DNA of 64,000 bases from Bactrocera neohumeralis. Lineage: Eukaryota; Arthropoda; Insecta; Diptera; Tephritidae. This document shows, in pieces, positions 56,300-64,000 of the stretch. Made by a program: the position numbers and the translations under genes. The stretch covers positions 44,662,574 through 44,726,573 of the forward strand of contig NC_065921.1 in the NCBI RefSeq assembly GCF_024586455.1, given 5' to 3'. Under the pieces are notes generated by a model. The model searched no databases, was not told where the DNA came from, and worked only from the letters and a program-made list of their open reading frames with translations. The stretch's first letter is position 1, and the number at the start of each line of letters is the position of its first letter.

Positions 56300-58090
56300 T
56301 AAACCACGTCAAGACGCATACCTCGTAATTTAAATATTGCGTCAAAAGTATTTTTTTTGGTTTAAGTTTTTGAAGGTTGAAATTTAAAGCACTATAAAAT
56401 TGCAAGCTTATTTTCTCATAAACTACTTGAAATAAATCGATGAAATTTTATGAAGTCAAAAAAAATGTTCATGCTATATTATTGATATTTTTTCAAAATC
56501 CGTTTGTTTAAATAATAATATATTACACAATCTTTTGTTAAACAATTGAAATTTTTCATGTGTTCTTCACGCTAAAAAAACTGAAAAGTATCTAACACAA
56601 CGTGGAAAATATTCATCTTAAATAATCTTTAATAATTCAAACTTTTTTGGTAGCCTTTGCGCGTTCTTCATTTCTCACATCAAAATCATTATCGCTGAAC
56701 CGTTGATACGACTCTGCAGCACTTTTCTGCAAATGATTTTGCTTTCTGCAAATCATCACTTTTTGGTGCAAAATTTGACATTTTCAACACAATGAAAAAA
56801 TATGATGTTGCTTGTTCAATGATTGTAAAGTTATTAAAAATGTTTGACAACCAAACAGAAAAAAATTTAGGCTCACACATATGTATCTTAACGCTCCCTT
56901 TATACGGTTACACCGTAGGTAAAATTAAAATTTCAAGAGTGCAACAGGTCGTATGAGTAATAATTTTCGATTAGTCCATTTTGCTACTTTTGTTGAATTT
57001 CTGGCTATCGAATGATATGCGGTATCGAATATCGATACGGCAATAGCAGAAACAGCCAAAAACGCTACTCCCTTCCTTCCTTTGCCTTCCTTAGCGAGCA
57101 AAATGTGTTCAAAGTTGAGCCCGTGGTAAAAACGCTGAAATCAGCCATCTTTGTTTGTTTTCATTTGAACAATGTTGCCATTGCTCAATACGCCAATTTT
57201 TAATAATATAAAATATCAAAACTGAAAATAAGCTATTAAAAATAGTTTATATATTTATAAATAAATGATGATAAATGATTTTGAGTTATTTTAAGAAAAT
57301 TTCAAAAATATTGAAGACAACTTTTACAATTACTACAGTATAGCGAGATTGGCAACCCTGCGTTGTGAGAGAGCAATCAGCTGACACGTTTCTACAGCAA
57401 AAGTCCAAATGCCGTGGAAATCTACGGCATCCTACGGCAAAGAGAGAAGGGAGTAGCGTTTTTCACTGTTCAATTACATTGCGCGCCCATAAGATAGGTC
57501 GTATCAGCTGACACGGGCCACGGGTCTACGTTTTTGGCTGTTTGCGCTATTGAAAAATTTATAGAATGAAAACTAAATTGTAATATTAGCAATATTGAAT
57601 TGAATATATTCGCAAGCAAGTATGCCTTAGTAAGTAAATTGTAATAAATAAGATGGGGTATCCCTATTGTAGCCATTTCTAAAATATTTAAGTTAAGTAC
57701 AGGTCCAAAAGCTATCAGATGACCTTCTCTTAAATGTATGCCTAATGGCGTATTCAGATGCCGCTACGTCTCAAAAATGTTCATGCTGCAAACACACTGT
57801 TCATCAAATTTTTCTTCTCCTACTCTGTGAGGCTGCGTGCGCGCAACAGTTAACTGCTACTGTCAAATCTCGTTAGCACGAACGCTGAATCCTCAAAGTG
57901 CTGATGAAATTATTCCATGCGCTTAACTAAACCATTGTGCACAATTTGGCGAGATGTTAATAGGCGGTCTTTTAACTCTTTCGATCTTTACAGCAAACAC
58001 TTGTATTAAACAAAATTGCAACTGAACAAACAAAGCACTGTTTGGCTTAGTTGAACGACCCGAAAATATTCACCAGGCGGCGGCGTGTGT
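56300..58090. other. AT-rich intergenic DNA; possible 5' region of the gene at 58098
   Basis: No solid gene. A pair of inverted blocks is seen: AACGCTACTCCCTTC (57060) and GAAGGGAGTAGCGTT (57446), with CAGCTGACACG repeated at 57379 and 57507. 57740-58090 is GC-richer and could hold a promoter and 5' untranslated region. At 56775-56650 on the minus strand a short frame is discussed under findings. Confidence 0.4.
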
Positions 58091-58097
58091 GCAAATA

Positions 58098-58170
58098 ATG
58101 AGCGGCGACTTCATGCGAATTGAGCTAAGTGAAATGAACCAATTTGAACTGGCGGAAATGAGCACCGAGG
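58098..58170 (+). CDS. Candidate first coding exon of a gene continuing past the window
   Basis: ATG at 58098 opens MSGDFMRIELSEMNQFELAEMSTE and then meets GAGG|GTGAGAA, a good splice donor at 58171, leaving phase 1. Without splicing the frame stops eight codons later. The 300 bp upstream are less AT-rich than the surroundings, as expected for a promoter and leader. No downstream exon is visible in the remaining 5.8 kb, which is full of transposon relics, so the first intron would have to be very long. No family is recognised; it could equally be an upstream ORF or chance. Confidence 0.35.
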
Positions 58171-58249
58171 GTGAGAATTATGGCGAGCAATTATGATCGA
58201 CATTTGCTAAAAGTGGTTAAATTACAATTTTTATTGAATAAAATTAGAG

Positions 58250-58960
58250 ATTTATTTTGATTTTGCTGGACAATTTGCTTGATTTTGAGAGTTTTTTGTA
58301 CCCTGATCAGGGTATATTAAGTTGCCACGAAATTTGTAACACCCAGAGGAAGACGTCGCTAGTTTGTTCCCATCTTTCTGGCAAAGCGCGAATACCATTA
58401 CGGTAAAACTATCCATCTGTGATACTATCCAAGATTCATGCAATTTTTCGATGCCGTCCTGTAAATTGAACTGCTTCTGACCCATTTCATGTGCCATTCA
58501 ACGAAACAAGTAATGATTGCATGGTGTAATATCTGAGGAATACAGCGGGTGGTGTAGAAATTCATATTTACGCATTTCCAAGTCATGCAGAAGAATCATT
58601 TGTTCGTGCCTCTCCTGGTATTGAGGTCATAAGAAACCTAAGTTCCCTGTTTCTGAATCATTCTCAGTCCATTTAGTCCCTTTAAATGGCTTGTCGGGTA
58701 ACTCCCAAAGCTGAAGCAAGCTCTCCTTTCGCTTGACATGGATCCTCATCGAGCAGCGTCTTCGAAGGCTTTTGGCCTTCCTTCACGCAGACGATAGTTA
58801 ATATCAAAATATTCGTCTTTGAAGCAATGAAACCGATCATGACACGTTGTTTCATTTGGGGCAGAACCTCCGTAAACTTTTTAGAGTTCCCGATGTGATT
58901 CAGTCGCCGATTTATTTGATTGAAAATGGAAAATCAACACTTCCCGCAAATGACGATCAT
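58250..58960 (-). mobile_element. mariner transposase relic, C-terminal half
   Basis: On the minus strand, running from about 58600 to 58260: HHPLYSSDITPCNHYLFR, stop, MAHEMGQKQFNLQDGIEKLHESWIVSQMDSFTV. These match the mariner C-terminal segment PPYSPDLAPSDYHLFR...FFxxKxxSFYxxGI. Upstream pieces (SLRRRCSMRIHVKRKESLLQLWELPDKP at about 58770-58680) continue the family in broken frames. A mini-me fragment (CCTGATCAGGGTATATTAAG, 58302) is embedded at 58296-58355. Confidence 0.7.
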
Positions 58961-58997
58961 TTCGCAAAAATCGGACATATATATATATAACGTGCGA

Positions 58998-59965
58998 TCC
59001 AAGTAGAGGTACTTTTAACAATAGTATAATATTTTCCTGACAGATCACGTGTGAATCGTTTCAAGTTGTCATGCTATTTTTGTTCAACATTTTTTGACAT
59101 TTCATCATTGAAAGGCTTACGCCTGAGCAACGTTTACAAATTGTTCCACTTTTCTACGAAAATTCACGTTCTGTAAAGATGCGCTTCGCTCAACTTATGG
59201 TCAACATAATCGGCCAACTGAGCGTTTTATTTGCATCACCCATTTTGATACCCAGCATTCATTATTGAATAATATTGGACCGCATAGACCACGTCCAGCA
59301 TGCAGTGAAGAAAATATAGCAGCCGTAGCTGAGAGTGTACACAAAGGAGAGTCAATTCGGCCCCGTTCGCAGCAACTCGGACTAAAGTATGGATCAACTT
59401 GGCGCACTTTACGACGAGATCGTAAATCGGAAACATATAAAATACAGGTTGTGCACGAACTGAAGCCGCTCGAGCTTCCCAAGCGGCATCGCTTCGCTAT
59501 AAGGGCTCTTAAAAAGTGTATGGTTCAATGGGTATGTAAGCAAACAAAATTGTCGCATTTTGAACGAAGAGCAGTCTGAAGAGATTCAACAGCTACCATT
59601 TGATGCCTGAAATTAAAGCTCGTGATCTCGGTGGCATTAGGTTTCAACAAGTCGGCGCCTCTTCCCACACAACGCATTGGTAAGCAGATAATTTCACATT
59701 TTGGGCCGGTCCATACGCGACAAAGATCGTGTGATATCAACCGTTAGACTTTTTCCTGTGGAAATATGTAAAGTCTATGCGGACAATTCCGCTTCGATTC
59801 AGGCCTTGTAGCAAAACACCACGCACCACAACATTTGAAAGAGAAAATCTTCAAAAACAAATGCCAGAAAATGTTCTTTCGAATGATAATAAACATTCCC
59901 CATTAAATTTTTAATTTCCTTAGAGAAGAGGAGAGAACCTCGAAATGGATCACCTTTTGGTTTCA
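58998..59965 (+). mobile_element. Tc1/mariner-superfamily transposase relic, longest copy
   Basis: It begins CGTGCGATCCAAGTAGAGGT and ends near AACCTCGAAATGGATCACCT, whose complement resembles the start. The plus strand gives the N-terminal region (LRLSNVYKLFHFST...), then from 59290 ACSEENIAAVAESVHKGESIRPRSQQLGLKYGSTWRTLRRDRKSETYKIQVVHELKPLELPKRHRFAIRALKK. Then, after a deletion, come MVQWVCKQTKLSHFERRAV (59520-59580) and the EEIQQLPFDA piece. Most of the DDE core is missing and frames are broken. Confidence 0.75.
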
Positions 59966-59969
59966 ACCT

Positions 59970-61120
59970 GAGATAACGTTTTTTCATGTTTTTGTTAATT
60001 TTTTATCCGCGACTTGGAATTGCAGACGAAAAGTTGAATTACCTGCAATGTCGAGTAGAACAAATACCGTTCTTTGTGATGATCTTGCACTGATTAGCCG
60101 TTTGAGGTGTGAAATTGCCAAAGCAGTGCCTCTGACCGCAATTCATTGCCACATTCCGACTAAACCTGGGTTCAACAACAAGCAAGTAGTTGAAAGTATT
60201 GTTTCCCTTATTATTTTTATTATTATTGCGCTGCTTAAAATTGTTATTGTTTTTGCACGCGACCAACGTATGTGTTAATATGTGGATCGGTATGTTGGTA
60301 TGCAACACTGATAGTAAAATTTTGTTTACGAGTTTTTTGCCCTGCTTTTGACACCACATAAGCATATACATACATACATAAGTATGTAAGTGCTCCCCTG
60401 CCGAAATTGTCTTTCGCCTTAGAAAGCCAAAAAGGCCGTCGATCTTGCTGCGGTTTGTTTATCAACAGTGTCAATGCGAGGCCGCGATGCCTAAAAATGC
60501 CGGCTACTTGAGGTGCGACTTCATGCATTACCAACACATACAAGCATACCTACACACCTTGCAAATCGAAGTAAATAAATGGGGAGTGCACGAAAAATTT
60601 CAAATGCGCCGAGGTGAATGAATGGCTGTTAATATGTAAATTCTGTTTATATACATACATATGCATATATCTAAATATATCAAATAACGGTAGTGTGAGG
60701 CACCAATACCCCTTCTTATTTTGTGTAAGTGTGCCTGTTTTTTTACTATGCATTTTATCTTGCAAATTGTACACGTTTCTCATAACTCAGCGATATCTCG
60801 AGGAAACTGAGATACAAATGCCCGACGATAACTTCTGGTTATGAACTCTGCGCGACAGCAATTGTTATTGTATCTACCAAATGCACGTGGCCCATTTGTC
60901 TTTCTTCTAGAAAATTTGCTAATAAATTCGGGTTATTGAAATGTTAAATATACTGGGCGTTTGTGGTTGGAATGTGTTTATTTTCAATGTGAAATTGCGT
61001 TGCTAGTAATTGCATTTGAATTGGCAGTATTGTAATTACATTTTGTGATTGGTTTTTCGACTAAAGGTTCAATTGGAGGTGCTATTCCATAACTCCATAC
61101 CCATCACTTGAAAGCCATGG
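59970..61120. other. No supportable feature
   Basis: AT-rich DNA with a short CATA microsatellite at 60366-60385 and 60651-60668. The plus-strand frame 60048-60278 includes one hydrophobic stretch but no family signature. Confidence 0.45.
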
Positions 61121-61124
61121 CGTT

Positions 61125-61850
61125 CTTTTCCTTCTTCTTTACTGGTGTAGAAACTGCTTACGCGGTTATAGCCGAGTTAACAGCAGCGCGCCTAACGTTT
61201 ATTCTTTTCTCAATTTGGCGCCAATTCGAGATACCAAGTACAACCAGATCCTTCTCCACCTGATCTATCCAACAGAGTGGAGGGCTTTCTCTTCCTCTAC
61301 TTCCCCCGGCGGGTTTTGTGTCGATTACTTTCAGAGCTGGAGTGTTTTCGTCCATTCGGACGACATGACCTAACCGGCGTAGCCGCTGTCTTTTAATTCG
61401 CTAAGCTCCGTCAATGTCGACGTATATCTCATACAGCTCTTCGTTCCATCGCTGCAATATTCGCCGTGGCCAACGCGCAAAGGACCATAAATCTTCTTCT
61501 GAAACTTTTTATCGAAAACTCATAACGTCGACTCATCAGATGTTGTCATCGTCCATGCCTCTGCACCATATAGCAGGACGGAAATAATGAGTGACTTATA
61601 AAGTTTTGTTTTTGTTCGTCGAGAGAGGACTTTTCTTCTCAATTGCCTACTCAGTCCGAAGTAACAAGAGTTATTCTGCATTGGATTTCGAAGCTGACGT
61701 TGTTGTTGGTGTTAGTACTGGTTCCAACAGTGACGTGGGAGAAGCTTCGCTTCTTTGTCCCACCAGGAGATAACCGAACTAACGGTGACATTGGCATACG
61801 CCAGCAGTCGTACAGTCTTCTCTATTCAGCTCGAATTACTTGTATTCACA
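61125..61850 (-). mobile_element. RTE-type LINE, 3' fragment
   Basis: On the minus strand: 3' terminus at about 61128 (CTTCTTTACTGGTGTAGAAACTG), the ending MDENTPALKVIDTKPAGGSRGRESPPLCWIDQVEKDLVVLGISNWRQIEKR at 61355-61158, then GTCGACTCATCAGATGTTGTC (61529) and CAGCAGTCGTACAG (61801, the region next to YADD). Internal deletions at about 61660 and 61760. A CATA microsatellite follows at 61853-61875. Confidence 0.85.
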
Positions 61851-61869
61851 CCTACATACATACATACAT

Positions 61870-63730
61870 AAATGCATATAGTTCGACTTTGACAAAAAGT
61901 TAGCTGCTGCCGAAATTCGGTATAATCGCTAAATAAATTTGTCATACAATAATTTATATTTATTGTCCAATATTTAATTTTATTTGTTCCTCTATATTTC
62001 TTTTCATAGCTCATAATTCAACTCAAAATTAAGTGGCTATTATATCTACAAATATTTACATACCTACTTATGTATATTTCTTCCAAAAACGTTGTGAGAC
62101 ACCCCCCAGCGTGTTGACTATTTTTAAATTTCTATCAAACACTCAAATCTAATGAAAGACCATTCACACTTTTTCAATGAAATCTTAAAAGATTTGTTGT
62201 GCCAAGGTTTTCTGAAAATCTCAACTCAAAATAAAATTATAGCGAAACAAATGAGCAGAAAGTAAAAGTTGACAATTTTCCTTTTCACTTCACACAATTG
62301 CCGATTTCCTGGTAGACTTTTGTCGCTGCGCAAGAAAACACTGTGTTCATACATATTCGAAAAGAAAAACAAAAACCACCTTTGGTTTCTTAGCAATAAC
62401 ACAAATAAACGAGTGCACTGTTAATGACATGAAAATTACGAAGAATAAGTTTTACAGCCCATAAACCATTGACACCCATTAGTGCCAGCTAACATTCACC
62501 GAGATGCTACCAATCGGCGTCCGCCCTGTTGGCATAGCGCCAACCAGGCGAGTCAACGAGAGCGGGCATGGCCAATAAACGTGCTATTGCTCACATCTGA
62601 TGTCCGGAAAATCGTGTGCAACACACATACATACAAATCCTGTCTTTTAAGCAAAAAAACTTTTAAGAAAAAAGAAATTGTGGAAATTATTCACCTCTGC
62701 CGGCTGAATATAGGCCAATTAACTGAGGAATACGCACAATTTGTATGCACTCTTGAGTGTGTGTGTGTGCTTAAGGCCATAAATTTTGTCATATTTTCCA
62801 TTTAAAATTTCCACAAATCGCCAAAGACGGTACACGTTCCTTCTCCATCTTTGTTGTTTTTCCAAGTAACCTGTGGATCATGCCAGCGGCCAAAATGATT
62901 TCGGTTTCGCGAGAATGCATGAATTGTCTTCTTTCCACAGACTTTTATTATGAACTTGATATCACTTCTTGGAAGGTTGGAGGAACACTTTATTTTTGGA
63001 TACAAATTACTTTTAGTGAATTGGAAATTAACGTGAAGTTTCCTTTTATTATACATTTGAGGAAAAGCTATTTATATCTTTATAAAAGGTAGCAACGTAG
63101 AGACATCCATATTTATATATGAATATTTTATAAGATTTGAAGACTGCTACATCCACTATATACATACATAACTACATATAAATAAAGTATCTAATGCCTT
63201 AAGCTCCATGTGAACATAATGTAAACTTCTATATGTAGAAACTTTCCACATCATCTAACCTCCAATTTCTTAAACCAGTAATACAACTCACACATTCAAT
63301 CCTCCTGGTTACTTTAAGAACTTTAGAATATGTCCAGAAGTAAATCGTTCGGTGTCTATAGGTATATGTTGGTTCTTTTGATTATGAAAAGCATTTTCCC
63401 TGAAGTTACGACTTTGGTCAATTGGCCATGAACCATCTCCTGTTATCAAATAAACATTCAGCGAACACTAGCGACTTGTCTCACAGACCACTATTGCGAG
63501 TCTAAGACCAAATAGGCGACTAAAACGAAACTTCATCTGTCCACGAACAAAACTTGCTTTCTATATCAGAAATTCATAATCAAAACACCATTTTATGTCA
63601 TCTTGCAGACTTCTAGCTCTAAAAGTCTTTGACTGGGAATCACTTAATCTTACCCAAGCAAATAGTATAGATAAGAGAACAAGTTTTATATCCGTTAAAG
63701 CTGACGGAATGTATTAAATATTGTTAGAAC
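61870..63730. other. No supportable feature
   Basis: AT-rich DNA. No gene, repeat family or RNA recognised. Confidence 0.45.
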
Positions 63731-63739
63731 ATTGCATAA

Positions 63740-64000
63740 CAATGTACAGCTAGTTTTGCACCCGACAGATCGTTCCATGCGCTTTAGTCTTTCTTGCCAT
63801 GGTGCTGTCCAGATCGTACCAAAGACAATGCATGGTTTTACCAATATTTATCACGTTTTCGGGTGACCATACCCCACCCTATGCAATCCTGTCCACTATC
63901 TCATTGTCCACGATGCCTCTGTGTTCTGACACCTACTAGGATTGAAGTTTCTGGCGATGCTTTCTACTGCTGCCATGCTCTCCAAGACAAATCCGGCCGA
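63740..64000 (-). mobile_element. R1/LOA-type LINE relic at window edge, RNase H region
   Basis: On the minus strand, about 63948-63895 reads VSEHRGIVDNEIVDRIA, corresponding to the VPGHRGIAGNELVDELA box of RNase H in the element at 28545-34790. Flanking bases up to the right edge (TTGGAGAGCATGGCAGCAGT complement) would be the preceding RNase H segment. It is truncated by the window. Confidence 0.65.

Noticed and set aside
60048..60278. 76-aa frame with a hydrophobic stretch
   Set aside because: A single Ile/Val-rich run is expected from AT-rich DNA; nothing supports a membrane protein gene.

Overview
This window looks like euchromatic DNA of a higher dipteran, most likely a tephritid fruit fly (Bactrocera/Zeugodacus type). 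That is an inference. It rests on AT-rich DNA, 60-110 bp introns, CATA/TATG microsatellites, (GTCY)n 'mini-me' repeats, several mariner lineages and many copies of one RTE-type LINE. Host genes are few and most of the window is transposon debris, much of it nested. Many of the longer open frames belong to elements or are antisense shadows.

Host genes, left to right: (1) an odorant receptor (+, 7 exons, 1947-9130, 378 aa) whose second intron is swollen to 5.5 kb by transposons; (2) an adenosine-kinase-like PfkB gene, AK1 (-, 22067-23257), which lacks the short first coding exon of its paralogue and has a LINE directly upstream; (3) a previously unmarked two-exon gene (-, 25749-26121, 103 aa) with a mitochondrial-type N-terminus; (4) a complete adenosine-kinase-like paralogue, AK2 (-, 36233-39391, 367 aa), with relics of a third PfkB sequence just upstream; (5) a MADF-BESS regulator (-, 40640-41492, 243 aa); (6) a possible first coding exon at 58098-58170 (+) of a gene continuing past the window.

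Transposons: at least eight RTE copies or fragments, including two long ones at 30254-33488 (+) and 52518-55417 (-), each with a 13-14 bp target duplication and different disabling lesions. One R1/LOA-type LINE (28545-34790, -) is interrupted by both a PIF/Harbinger element and the first long RTE; removing both on paper restores a continuous RNase H frame. The second long RTE sits in an older RTE. A mariner with TA duplication sits in another RTE at 14880-15708. A 1,685-bp DNA transposon (23420-25104) with 14-bp inverted ends, a TTA duplication and mirrored subterminal repeats sits in the RTE beside AK1; I do not recognise its family and it is the best candidate for something undescribed. Helentron-like repeats, a Jockey relic and several deleted Tc1/mariner relatives account for most of the rest.

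The nesting gives a relative chronology: LOA-type LINE before RTE and Harbinger; older RTE before long RTE copy 2; RTE before mariner and before the 1.7-kb element. The intervals without a call are AT-rich intergenic DNA where I see no supportable feature.
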